NCBI RefSeq assembly: GCF_003999975.1
Contig: NZ_RJAC01000001.1
Coordinates: forward strand, 806,001-870,000
Length of the DNA stretch: 64,000 bases
From: Actinoplanes solisilvae
GTDB taxonomy: Bacteria; Actinomycetota; Actinomycetes; Mycobacteriales; Micromonosporaceae
Reading direction: 5' to 3'
Shown here: in pieces, positions 5,919 to 14,036 of the stretch
Layout: each line of letters starts with the position of its first letter
Position numbering within the stretch: position 1 is the first letter of the stretch
The notes under the pieces: generated by a model
Told to the model about the DNA's origin: nothing
Seen by the model: the letters and a program-made list of their open reading frames with translations, nothing else
Databases searched by the model: none
Position numbers and translations under genes: made by a program

Positions 5919-7865
5919 ATGCGATGGTCCAACCTGTCGGCTCCCTCCGACGGCGGCTCGCTCCCGGACAGGGCGGCGCCCGCGGCACCACCCCTGCCGC
6001 TGGCGCTGCCCGACGCCGCTGTCCGCACGTTCGACACCCCCGGCTTCGCCGGCATGACGTTCTACGAGATCCAGGCGAAAAGCCTGATCAACCGTGTCCC
6101 GGGCGGGTCCCGGGTGCCGTTCGAGTGGACGATCAATCCCTATCGCGGCTGCTCCCACGCCTGCGCCTACTGCCTCTCCGGCGACACGCCGATCCTGCTG
6201 GCCGACGGCTCCACGCGCCGGCTGGCCGAGCTGCGCCCCGGCGACGCCGTGATGGGCACGATGGGCGCCGGCTCCACCCGCCGCTACGTCCCCACCACCG
6301 TGCTCGACCACTGGTCGACCACCAAGGCCGCCTTCCGGGTCACGCTGGCCGACGGCACCCGGCTGGTCTCCAGCGGCGATCACCGCTTCCTCACCGACCG
6401 CGGCTGGCGGCACGTCAGCCCGGCCGAGGCCCACCAGCCCGCGCTGGCGATCGGCGACCTCATGTTCGGCGTCGGCCACTTCGCCGAGCCGCCGAAGGAA
6501 TCGCCCGACTACCAGACCGGTTTCCTCTGCGGCCTGCTCCGCGGCGACGCCGGCCGGGGCGAGCCGGGCCAGGGCGACACCGTGCCGGCCCGCGAGGGCG
6601 ACGCCTGGGTCCGCGCCGACGGCTATCTCGACGACGTCCCCCTGCACGAGGCCCTGCGCTGGCCCGAACTGCCCACCACGGGGTGGTACAGGGGGTTTCT
6701 CGCCGGTGCCTTCGGTGCGGTCGGCCGGGCCGACCGGCTGGCGATCAGCTTCACCAGCGGCGACCGGCTGTTCCTGGCCCGGGTGACCGAGGCGCTGACC
6801 CACCTCGGCCTGCCCAGCCGCGTCCCGGTGCGGGTGCGCGGCGGGGGCACGGGCGTCGTCGAGATCGACCGCGACCTGTGGGCCACTCTGCGCTTCCGCC
6901 ACCTCACCGGCGTCGACGACGCGCCTCTCGACGCATCCGGGGTCGGCGTGCGGGCCGGGCGCCAGCTCGCCGTGGCCGACATCGAAGACCTCGGTCTCAC
7001 CCTGCCGCTGTTCGACATCTCCACCGGCACGGGCGACTTCATCGCCGACGGCGTGGTCAGCCACAACTGCTTCGCGCGCCACACCCACAGCTATCTCGAC
7101 CTCGACACCGGTCACGACTTCGACAGCAAGATCGTCGTCAAGGTCAACGCCGGCGAGCTGATCCGCCGCGAGCTGTCCGCGCCCCGCTGGTCCGGCGCGC
7201 CGATCGCCATGGGCACCAACGTCGACGTCTACCAGCGCGCCGAGGGCCGCTACCGGCTCATGCCCGAGATCCTGGCCGCCCTGCGCGACCACGCCAACCC
7301 GTTCTCGATCCTCACCAAGGGCACGCTGATCCTGCGCGACCTCGAACTGCTCACCCAGGCGGCCGAGGTGACCCGGGTCGGGCTGTCGTTCTCGGTCGGC
7401 TTCGTCGACGAGCGGGTGTGGCGCGCTGTCGAGTCGGGCACCCCCAGTCCCCGCCGCCGGCTCGACGCGATCCGCCGGCTCACCGACGCCGGCTTCGAGA
7501 TCGGCGTCCTGATGGCGCCGATCCTGCCCGGCCTGACCGACACCGACGAGTCGATCGACGAGACGGTCGCGGCGATCGCGGCGGCCGGGGCCACCAGCGT
7601 CACCCCGCTTCCTTTGCATCTGCGCCCCGGGGCCCGGGAGTGGTATGCGGCCTGGCTGACCAGCACCCATCCCGACCTGGCGCCGCGCTATCGCGAGCTC
7701 TACGGCAACGGTTCCTATGCCCCGCAGACCTATCAGCGCGAGGTCTCCGCCCGGGTGCGCATCGCGGCCCGACGGCACGGCCTGCATCGCGCCGGTCCCG
7801 GCGAGATGCGCGCCATCACCCCCGCCCCGGCCGAAGAGGAGGATCGCCAGTTGACGCTCTTGTGA
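5919..7865 (+). CDS. Rv2578c/SplB-like radical SAM protein with in-frame intein
   Basis: The 648-residue precursor contains a 299-residue intein (residues 85-383). The mature joined product would be 349 residues, the usual length of the Rv2578c family. The CX3CX2C cluster motif of radical SAM enzymes is CSHACAY-C, and the intein enters immediately before its third cysteine. After splicing, Cys384 supplies that ligand. Downstream blocks (GTNVDVYQRAEGRYRLMPEI, SILTKGTLILRD, VLMAPILPGLTD) are those of SplB-like proteins. The family is related to spore photoproduct lyase, but this non-sporulation member has no proven substrate; DNA-damage repair is an inference supported by the SOS box. The ATG sits 9 bases after that box. 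Confidence 0.92.
   Translation: MRWSNLSAPSDGGSLPDRAAPAAPPLPLALPDAAVRTFDTPGFAGMTFYEIQAKSLINRVPGGSRVPFEWTINPYRGCSHACAYCLSGDTPILLADGSTRRLAELRPGDAVMGTMGAGSTRRYVPTTVLDHWSTTKAAFRVTLADGTRLVSSGDHRFLTDRGWRHVSPAEAHQPALAIGDLMFGVGHFAEPPKESPDYQTGFLCGLLRGDAGRGEPGQGDTVPAREGDAWVRADGYLDDVPLHEALRWPELPTTGWYRGFLAGAFGAVGRADRLAISFTSGDRLFLARVTEALTHLGLPSRVPVRVRGGGTGVVEIDRDLWATLRFRHLTGVDDAPLDASGVGVRAGRQLAVADIEDLGLTLPLFDISTGTGDFIADGVVSHNCFARHTHSYLDLDTGHDFDSKIVVKVNAGELIRRELSAPRWSGAPIAMGTNVDVYQRAEGRYRLMPEILAALRDHANPFSILTKGTLILRDLELLTQAAEVTRVGLSFSVGFVDERVWRAVESGTPSPRRRLDAIRRLTDAGFEIGVLMAPILPGLTDTDESIDETVAAIAAAGATSVTPLPLHLRPGAREWYAAWLTSTHPDLAPRYRELYGNGSYAPQTYQREVSARVRIAARRHGLHRAGPGEMRAITPAPAEEEDRQLTLL
6171..7067 (+). other. 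Intein inside the radical SAM gene
   Basis: Starts with Cys1 (CLSGDTPILLADGST), the standard block A. Block B appears as LVSSGDHRFLT. Block F/G is LFDISTGTGDFIADGVVSHN, with penultimate His and terminal Asn, followed by Cys+1. All residues for standard class 1 splicing are present. The centre has two degenerate LAGLIDADG-like helices, GFLCGLLRGDAG and GFLAGAFGAVG. The second lacks the acidic residue, so the homing nuclease is probably inactive. It is a known insertion point for inteins in this family. Confidence 0.92.
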
Positions 7866-7889
7866 AATGGCCTGACTACAGTCGATGGC

Positions 7890-8297
7890 ATGAGGGATGC
7901 ACAGCAGATCTTGGCGGAGGCGAAGGTCATCGCCGTGGTCGGCGCGTCGCGCGACCCGTTCAAGCCGGCGCACACGGTTCCACTCCAGATGTTGCGGCAC
8001 GGCTGGCGGATCATCCCGGTCAACCCGTTCGTCGATGAGATCTTCGGGGTGCCGACCGTGGCCACCCTGGCCGACATCGACGAGCCGATCGACCTGGTCG
8101 ACGTGTTCCGGCCCGCCCATGACGCGGTCGAGGTCGTGCGGCAGGCGGTCGCGATCAAGGCACCGGCGGTGTGGCTGCAGAGCGGCATCGTGTCGGCCGA
8201 GGCGCGGCGCATCGCCGAGGAGGCCGGCATCGACTACGTCGAGGACAGGTGCCTGGCCGTCGAACGAGCCGCTGGAGGCTTGACGCTGCTGCCCTGA
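7890..8297 (+). CDS. CoA-binding domain protein (YccU type)
   Basis: A 135-residue single-domain protein of the CoA-binding family. The nucleotide-binding VIAVVGASRDPFKPAHTV loop is at residues 13-30, and IPVNPFVDEIFG and LVDVFRPA follow as in YccU. The C-terminal ACID-like end reads YVEDRCLAVE, with a conserved cysteine. The family binds CoA or nucleotides in a Rossmann fold; its physiological role is unknown. It starts 24 bases after the radical SAM stop, so it may be cotranscribed and thus also respond to the SOS box. Confidence 0.9.
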   Translation: MRDAQQILAEAKVIAVVGASRDPFKPAHTVPLQMLRHGWRIIPVNPFVDEIFGVPTVATLADIDEPIDLVDVFRPAHDAVEVVRQAVAIKAPAVWLQSGIVSAEARRIAEEAGIDYVEDRCLAVERAAGGLTLLP

Positions 8298-8472
8298 GAC
8301 GACGCTCGTGACAGGCCCTTGCGACAGGCTCGCGGGTCCGCCCTGAGGCCGCGCCGCGGGGCAAGATCGGCCGGCTGTGTCGCAATACCGTCGCAACCTG
8401 CGGACACATGCGGTTATCGGTGATCGTTCCGGGTCTCCGGCTAGTACGGTGCCGGGGAACTAGGAGGACTTG

Positions 8473-8961
8473 ATGACGCATCCGTCCGGCGGAACACCGG
8501 ATCCCTATCAGCCGCAGCAACCGTACGGGCAGCCCTACGACCCGTACACGGCCGATCCGTCGAGCGGGCAGCCCTACGGCGCCCAGCCGGCGAGCGGGCA
8601 ACCCTACGGCCAGCCCTACGGCGCCCAGCCGACGACCGGGCAGCCCTACGGTCAGCCGTACGGGCAGCCGGGTCAGCCTGGGCAACCGGGCTACGGCCCG
8701 CCGTACGCGCCGGTGGTCGCCCCGACGAACACGATGGCGATCCTGTCGCTGGTGTTCGCGTTCGTCTTCCCGATCGCCGGCATCATCATGGGTCACGTCG
8801 CGCGCAAGCAGATGCGGCAGACCGGCGAGCAGGGCGAAGGGCTGGCCACGGCCGGGCTGTGGCTGAGCTACATCTTCACCATCGGCTACGTGCTGTTCTG
8901 CGGGCTGTACGTGGCAGCCATCGGGATCTTCGCCTTCAACAACGGCGGCACCGCCCCGTAA
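8473..8961 (+). CDS. DUF4190 membrane protein with Gln/Pro/Tyr/Gly-rich N-terminus
   Basis: A 162-residue protein. Residues 1-85 are a low-complexity cytoplasmic tail built from PYGQ/PYGAQP-type repeats. Residues 90-155 contain two membrane helices with the DUF4190 signature (NTMAILSLVFAFVFPIAGIIMGHVARKQMR ... GEGLATAGLWLSYIFT, shown here in outline). AGGAGG lies 5 bases before the ATG at 8473, deciding the start against a TTG one codon earlier. Similar actinobacterial proteins are of unknown function. The 174 bases before it hold no other gene. Confidence 0.88.
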   Translation: MTHPSGGTPDPYQPQQPYGQPYDPYTADPSSGQPYGAQPASGQPYGQPYGAQPTTGQPYGQPYGQPGQPGQPGYGPPYAPVVAPTNTMAILSLVFAFVFPIAGIIMGHVARKQMRQTGEQGEGLATAGLWLSYIFTIGYVLFCGLYVAAIGIFAFNNGGTAP

Positions 8962-9007
8962 CACGGACCACGCCGGTCGGCCGGTCACCCGGCCGACCGT
9001 GCGAGGG

Positions 9008-9817
9008 TCAGCGGAACTCGGCCTCGCGGACGCTGTTGCCGCCGTCGACGACCAGCATCTGGCCGGTGATGTAGGAGGCGGCCGGCGAGCACAGGAACGC
9101 GATGGCCGCGGCCACCTCGTCGGGCGTGCCGGGGCGGCCGATCGGCGTACCCAGGCCCTGCTTGATCTCGGTGACCGTGGACGCGGCGGTGTAGATCGTG
9201 CCGGGCGCCACGCAGTTGACGTTCACCCCGTCGGCGACCAGTTCCATCGCGAGCGCCCGGGTCAGGCCGACCACGCCCGCCTTCGCCGCGGCGTACGCCG
9301 CCTCGGTCGGCAGGGCATTGACCGGGCCGGCCGTGGCCGACAGGTTCACGATGCGGCCCCAACCGCGTTCGGCCATGCCGCCCTGGAAGGCGCGGCTGCA
9401 CAGGAACGCGGTGCTCAGGTTCCGGTCGATCTCGGATTTCCACTCGTCGTACGTGAGCTGGGCGACCGGCCGCAGCACCTCGGGGCTGGCCCGGCTCGTC
9501 AGGCCCGCGTTGTTCACCAGCACCTCGACGTCGCCGAGCTGGTCGACGATCGCGTCGGCGAGCGCGCCCACCTCGGCCTCGTCGGTCAGGTCGGCGACGA
9601 AGCCGGTGACGCCGAGCTCGGCGGCCCGCTCGTGAATGCGCCGGGTGGTCGACACGATCGCCACCCGAGCGCCGAGATCGCGCAGGCGGCGCGCCGTCGC
9701 ATAACCGATCCCGTCCGGACTTCCCGCCCCCGTGACCAGGGCGACCTTACCGTCCAGCCGTAACGTGACCGGCGCTTCCTGCGGCTCCGCAACCTCCACG
9801 TCGACCTCCACCTCCAC
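9008..9817 (-). CDS. SDR family oxidoreductase
   Basis: A 269-residue classical short-chain dehydrogenase. The cofactor loop is [10 protein letters not shown], two residues longer than the usual TGxxxGIG. NNAG lies near residue 103, the catalytic serine in VNLSATAGP and the pair YAAAK near 175. The C-terminal [20 protein letters not shown] is standard. It resembles 3-oxoacyl-ACP reductase-like enzymes; the substrate is unknown. A short acidic N-terminal extension ([11 protein letters not shown]) precedes the fold and may mean the real start is a little further in. It stands alone, convergent with the DUF4190 gene. Confidence 0.88.
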   Translation of the reverse strand: MEVEVDVEVAEPQEAPVTLRLDGKVALVTGAGSPDGIGYATARRLRDLGARVAIVSTTRRIHERAAELGVTGFVADLTDEAEVGALADAIVDQLGDVEVLVNNAGLTSRASPEVLRPVAQLTYDEWKSEIDRNLSTAFLCSRAFQGGMAERGWGRIVNLSATAGPVNALPTEAAYAAAKAGVVGLTRALAMELVADGVNVNCVAPGTIYTAASTVTEIKQGLGTPIGRPGTPDEVAAAIAFLCSPAASYITGQMLVVDGGNSVREAEFR

Positions 9818-10015
9818 AGCGAACTCCGGCCCGGATGATTCGTGGACCGCTGACTTGGCGCCGGATCGGACCGGCCGGCATGAAGAGCGTCACGGGCACG
9901 TGGCGCATCCCCGGCACATCTTCTCAGCCCGGATCCACCCGGGCACGGCCAGGGAAGCCATTCCCCCTCCTTCACTCACGGTTTTGCCCCGAAGGGCCGA
10001 CCCCGTCGGGAGGAG

Positions 10016-10657
10016 TTATTCGACGCGCGGCGTGGCGGTCGGGTTGGTCAGAGGGCGTACGGGCGGCTCCTCAAGAAAGACGAGCGGCGCCTCGGGACCG
10101 TAGCGGGCGGGCAGCTCGGCGCGGGCGCGTTGCCGGTCCTGGGTGCCGATCTCGACGCCGGCGCCGTCGTGACGAGCACCGATCGAGACGATGCGTACGC
10201 CGGAATGGGTCCAATAGTCGAGGTCGGCGAGCACACGGTCGTGCCAGAAGGCCAGGTCGACGGCGGTGTGGGCGGCGTCGCGCACGACAATGCAGGTGTC
10301 CTCGGCGGCGCGGCGGATGAACTCGTCGAAGGCGGCCGACGGCACACGATGGACGATCGCGCGGGCGTTCTCCTGGTCGACCTCGAGCCCGGCGAAGCTG
10401 CCCGGGAACTCGCCGCGGCCGGCCTTCTCGATCCGGTCCATGGCCGCCTCGAGCCGGGCCGGCGTCACCGGCATCGCCACCCCGGCGACGGCCATCTTCT
10501 CGGGCAGGCGCAGGAACTCGCAGCCGGGCGTGCTCCAGCCGCCGGTCAGACCCGGGGACGCCGAAGGATGCTCGTCGGCCGAGTCGTCGCAGCCGCCGAT
10601 CACGAGGATCGCCCCGAACGCCAGGAGACAGCCGACCCGGAATCGAAGACCGTACAT
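10016..10657 (-). CDS. Putative lipoprotein, hypothetical
   Basis: A 213-residue protein with a signal peptide ending in the lipobox VIGGC (cysteine at about residue 23), so it should be lipid-anchored outside the membrane. No known domain is recognisable in the mature part, which is mixed charged with two further cysteines (GCEFLRLP and DTCIVV) that could pair. GAGGGGG lies upstream of the ATG. The approximately 200 bases separating it from the SDR gene show nothing else. Confidence 0.8.
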   Translation of the reverse strand: MYGLRFRVGCLLAFGAILVIGGCDDSADEHPSASPGLTGGWSTPGCEFLRLPEKMAVAGVAMPVTPARLEAAMDRIEKAGRGEFPGSFAGLEVDQENARAIVHRVPSAAFDEFIRRAAEDTCIVVRDAAHTAVDLAFWHDRVLADLDYWTHSGVRIVSIGARHDGAGVEIGTQDRQRARAELPARYGPEAPLVFLEEPPVRPLTNPTATPRVE

Positions 10658-10729
10658 CGCATTCCCCCTCTGTACCCCGGACCGGCCGATGCCGCCAGGC
10701 GTACAACGAGTGAAAGCGGCGAACAGGAC

Positions 10730-11641
10730 CTAGTCGGCCAGGGCGGGGTCGACCCGGAAACGGGCCGAGCGGGCGGCGCCGAGGATGACCACGGCCACCC
10801 CCACCATCAGGAGCCCCAGGCCGGGCAGGGCGGCCGCCCGCGGTTCCTGCCCGAGCCACAGCCAGGCCAGCAGGGCGGCGCCGGGCACCTCCAGCAGGAT
10901 CAGGACGCTGACCGTGGTGGCCGACGTGCGCTGGAGCGCGTAGTTGAACATCGAGTGGCCCAGGAGCTGGGCGCCGACGACGATCGCCAGGATCGCGGCC
11001 CAGGTGCGGTTGTCGTAGCCGCCGAGGTCGACCCCGGCCGCGAGGCAGACCCCGAGCAGCAGGACGGCGCAGGTGCCGTAGCAGATCCAGGTGTAGGTGA
11101 TCGTGCTCAGCTCGACGCGTGCCCGCTCGCCCAGGGCCGTGTAGAAGGCTGCGAAGATCGCGCCGAGGAGGGCCAGCGCGTCGGCCCACACGGCCTGCGC
11201 GGAAACGCCGATGTCGGCTCCCGTGGCCCAGGCCGCGCCGCTCACCGCCACGCCGATGCCGATCCAGCCGAGCAGCGACGGGCGACGGCCCTGAGCGGCC
11301 GCGATCAGGCCCTGCCACACCGGCTGGGTGGCGACCAGCGCGGTCGCCGTGGCCACCGAGCCGAGTTGCACGCTGGGCATCCAGGTGCCGAAGTGGGCGG
11401 CCAGGGCCACGCCGGCGAACACGCCGAAGAGGACCGCGCGCCGCGAGGCGCCGAGAATCTCCGAGCGCCGGGGCCCGTACGCGATGGGGGTCAGCACGAC
11501 GGTGGCCAGGGCATTGCGCCAGAACGCGATGGCCAGGGCCGGAGCGGCCGCGAACGCGATCAGCGGCGCCGAGGACGCGACGGCCAGGACGGCGACGATC
11601 AGTGCGAGGACGGTCGGAAGGCGTGATGAACGCTCATTCAT
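10730..11641 (-). CDS. EamA/DMT family transporter
   Basis: A 303-residue membrane protein with ten hydrophobic helices in two five-helix halves, the duplicated EamA arrangement of the drug/metabolite transporter superfamily. The first half carries AIAFWRNALATVVLTP and the second SVLILLEVPGAALLAWLWLGQEPR near the end, both typical. It is presumably an exporter of small metabolites or amino acids; the substrate is not deducible. It is divergent from the HAD gene across about 130 bases. Confidence 0.9.
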   Translation of the reverse strand: MNERSSRLPTVLALIVAVLAVASSAPLIAFAAAPALAIAFWRNALATVVLTPIAYGPRRSEILGASRRAVLFGVFAGVALAAHFGTWMPSVQLGSVATATALVATQPVWQGLIAAAQGRRPSLLGWIGIGVAVSGAAWATGADIGVSAQAVWADALALLGAIFAAFYTALGERARVELSTITYTWICYGTCAVLLLGVCLAAGVDLGGYDNRTWAAILAIVVGAQLLGHSMFNYALQRTSATTVSVLILLEVPGAALLAWLWLGQEPRAAALPGLGLLMVGVAVVILGAARSARFRVDPALAD

Positions 11642-11774
11642 CCCCGGCCGTCGCTTCTTGCGGACTCGTACACCACAGTTTGCGAACCCCTATTGAACGG
11701 AAAGTGATGGTGTCGTTACAGTCACCGAGGTTTCTCACACTTACCCCCCTCGATGCGCTGGGAGGCGTTTCCCC

Positions 11775-12506
11775 GTGCCCGCATACCGTGCGGTCGTGTT
11801 CGACTTCTTCGGCACCCTGACCCGATCCGTCCAGCGAGGCCCCCAGCACGCCGAGATCGCCCGATCGCTCGGCGTCGATCCCGAGGCGGTCCGCGGGGTG
11901 TTGGACCGCACCTTCCGGGCCCGCGCCCGGGGCCGTTACGGGTCCGCCGAGGCCACCCTACGATGGGTGATCGAGCAGGCCGGCGGCCGCCCCCGCAGCG
12001 ACCAGGTGCGCGCCTGCCTCCCGGCCCGGGTCGACGCGCTCAAGGCCGACACCCGCCTGCGGGCCGACGCGGTGACCACGCTCGCCGCGATCCGCCGCCG
12101 CGGGCTGGCGACGGCCCTGATCAGCGACTGCACGCACGAGCTGCCGGCCTTCCTGCCCGGTCTTCCGGTCGCTCCGCTGCTCGACGCGACGATCTATTCC
12201 GTACGCCTCGGCGTCTGCAAACCCGACCCGCGCATCTATCTGGCGGCGTGTGACCAGCTCGGTGTACGCCCCCAGGAGTGTCTCTACGTGGGCGACGGCG
12301 GCAGCCACGAACTCACCGGAGCCGCCGCCGTGGGCATGACCCCGGTGCGCCTGGCCGCCCCCGACCTGACCAACCACCTGGTCTTCGACGCCGACACCAA
12401 CTTCGCCGGGCGTACGGTCCGCTCGCTCACGGAACTGGTGGGCCTGGTCGACCGTTCCCTCATCGTCGGCACCCGCCAGTCCGCCGCGACCCTTCGTCCG
12501 GCTTAG
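11775..12506 (+). CDS. HAD family hydrolase
   Basis: A 243-residue HAD phosphatase. Motif I is VVFDFFGTLT (residues 7-16) with the nucleophilic Asp followed by F rather than the more usual second Asp-containing DxD; DFFGT is a normal variant. Motif II is ALISDCTHE, motif III KPDPRIY, and motif IV CLYVGDGGSHEL. An alpha-helical cap lies between motifs I and II. Substrates in this group are small phosphoesters and cannot be predicted. The GTG start is preceded by GGGAGG. Confidence 0.9.
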   Translation: MPAYRAVVFDFFGTLTRSVQRGPQHAEIARSLGVDPEAVRGVLDRTFRARARGRYGSAEATLRWVIEQAGGRPRSDQVRACLPARVDALKADTRLRADAVTTLAAIRRRGLATALISDCTHELPAFLPGLPVAPLLDATIYSVRLGVCKPDPRIYLAACDQLGVRPQECLYVGDGGSHELTGAAAVGMTPVRLAAPDLTNHLVFDADTNFAGRTVRSLTELVGLVDRSLIVGTRQSAATLRPA

Positions 12507-12526
12507 TGGCGTGCGAGGATGGCGCG

Positions 12527-13024
12527 GTGACGTCCGCGGTGCTCGAAGAGGCGCTCAAGAAGGCCGCCCTGGCCTGGATCTCGATCGGCGACGGCGCCGC
12601 GCTGGCGCTGTGGGTGATGCCGCTCGACGGCAGTCTGATCGTGGTGAGCGGCGAGGGCGAGCAGTTCGCGCCCGGGCTGGATTCCGCGTCCCGGGCCACG
12701 ATGAGGCTGCGCGGCGACAACGGCGCCCTCATCGTGATCACTGAGGCGACCGTGACCCGGCTGACGCCCGGCAGCGACGAGTGGACCGAGGTGGCACCCC
12801 AGCTCGCCGCGAAGCGCCTGAACGCCTCGGGCACGGCCGACGACGTGGTGGCCCGCTGGGCGTCGACCGGCTGCGCCGTCGTGCGCCTGACCCCGGTGAC
12901 CGACGAGACGCCGCTGGCCGCACCCGACCTGCCGTCCGACTCGGGCGCCGCCGAGCCGCGCGAAACCCCGGCCCGGGTCGAGACCCGCCGCCCGTTCCGC
13001 CTCCACCGGGTCAAGCGCCGCTGA
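12527..13024 (+). CDS. Hypothetical protein
   Basis: A 165-residue protein from a GTG at 12527 with GAGGA about 9 bases upstream; the frame is open far upstream but that part overlaps the HAD gene. Residues 1-125 have alternating beta-like segments (ALALWVMPLDGSLIVVSGEGEQ; ALIVITEATVTRLTP) reminiscent of the split-barrel flavin-binding fold, an uncertain suggestion. The last 40 residues are disordered and end in a basic RPFRLHRVKRR tail. It follows the HAD gene by 20 bases and is probably cotranscribed. Confidence 0.75.
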   Translation: MTSAVLEEALKKAALAWISIGDGAALALWVMPLDGSLIVVSGEGEQFAPGLDSASRATMRLRGDNGALIVITEATVTRLTPGSDEWTEVAPQLAAKRLNASGTADDVVARWASTGCAVVRLTPVTDETPLAAPDLPSDSGAAEPRETPARVETRRPFRLHRVKRR

Positions 13025-13031
13025 CCCTGCC

Positions 13032-13040
13032 TGTGGACAA
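13032..13040 (-). promoter_or_regulatory. DnaA-box-like 9-mer TTGTCCACA
   Basis: The complement of 13032-13040 reads TTGTCCACA, the preferred Streptomyces DnaA box. It is isolated in a 112-bp intergenic gap. Confidence 0.35.
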
Positions 13041-13136
13041 CCCACCCTCTCCGCCTTGACAAGGCGTACTGTCCTCTCCACTCCCCAGGGCGGGAGGGGG
13101 CTAGGGATGGCGTACTCCGCAGAACCTGAAACTGGA

Positions 13137-14012
13137 TCAGCCGACGAACGGTGGGACGGCGATCTCGCCGCGCGCGATGGGGCACACGTGCCCGGCCACG
13201 GTCGCTGACGTGGCCGCGCCGCCGGTGGCGGTGACTGTGCACTCGAGCAGGGACGGGCGTTTCATCTCGATGCCCTGGTGCACGCGGTAGGCAGACGTGC
13301 CCTCGCCCGGCAGCAGGCCCGAGGCGACCAGCCATACGCCGAGGCCGAGAGCCGCCGAACCGGTCGCCGGGTCTTCCGGCACCGAGCCGCCCGGGATCAG
13401 GACGCGGGCGTGGGCCTCGTTCGTCTCGGGCGACCACGAGAACACGCTCAGGTCGGTGACGCCGGCCCGGGACGCCGCGGCCGAGTCGATCCGCACGGTC
13501 GCAAGGGCCTCACGGCGTACGGGAAGATACATCCAGTCGAGTCCGCAACCGGCGGACCGGGGCGGGGCGAGATCGGCGTAGTCTTCAGCCGTCAGGCCGG
13601 CGACCTCGAGCAGTGGCGCCGGGTCGAGTGGCGCGCCGAGGGCCGGTTCTCCGCCGGTGAGGGTCGCGCCCCCCGCCTCGGTGACGGTGATCGGCAACAG
13701 GCCCGCGCCGCACTCCTGCACCACCTCTCCGGGGGGAAACAGGCCGCGCCGCATCGACGTGACCGCAGCGCCGACGCTCGGGTGGCCCGCGAAGGGCAAC
13801 TCCGACTCGGGTGTGAAGATGCGGGCCCGATAGGTCGCCGACGGATCGGTCGGCGGCAGCACGAAGACGGTCTCGGACAGGTTGAACTCGCGCGCGAGCG
13901 TGTGCAGTTGGTCGGTGGCGAGTGCCTCGGCGTGGTAGACGACAGCCAGCGGGTTTCCCGCGAACGGGCGGTCGGTGAACACGTCCACGATCTCGTACGC
14001 CACTCCAGACAT
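13137..14012 (-). CDS. PhzF family isomerase-like protein
   Basis: A 291-residue PhzF/diaminopimelate-epimerase-fold protein. The start YEIVDVFTDRPFAGNPLAVV, the catalytic glutamate in FNLSETVFV (about residue 46), FAGHPSVGAA (about 73) and PEDPATGSAA (about 210) are all present. PhzF itself isomerises an intermediate in phenazine synthesis, but no other phenazine genes are here. Like most genomic PhzF-like proteins, this one probably acts on another small molecule. It is a single gene, convergent with the hypothetical gene before it. Confidence 0.92.
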   Translation of the reverse strand: MSGVAYEIVDVFTDRPFAGNPLAVVYHAEALATDQLHTLAREFNLSETVFVLPPTDPSATYRARIFTPESELPFAGHPSVGAAVTSMRRGLFPPGEVVQECGAGLLPITVTEAGGATLTGGEPALGAPLDPAPLLEVAGLTAEDYADLAPPRSAGCGLDWMYLPVRREALATVRIDSAAASRAGVTDLSVFSWSPETNEAHARVLIPGGSVPEDPATGSAALGLGVWLVASGLLPGEGTSAYRVHQGIEMKRPSLLECTVTATGGAATSATVAGHVCPIARGEIAVPPFVG

Positions 14013-14036
14013 GTCCCGAACCTAACCTAGGCTGGA

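Noticed and set aside
13107..13208. A 34-codon plus-strand ORF starting ATG with GGGAGGGGGCTAGGG upstream, product beginning MAYSAEPETG.
   Set aside because: It runs antisense into the end of the PhzF-like gene and has no recognisable promoter at proper spacing or known homologue. The ribosome site alone is not enough.
13137..14012. PhzF gene considered as evidence for a phenazine cluster.
   Set aside because: No phzA-G genes nearby; isolated PhzF-like proteins are common and act elsewhere.
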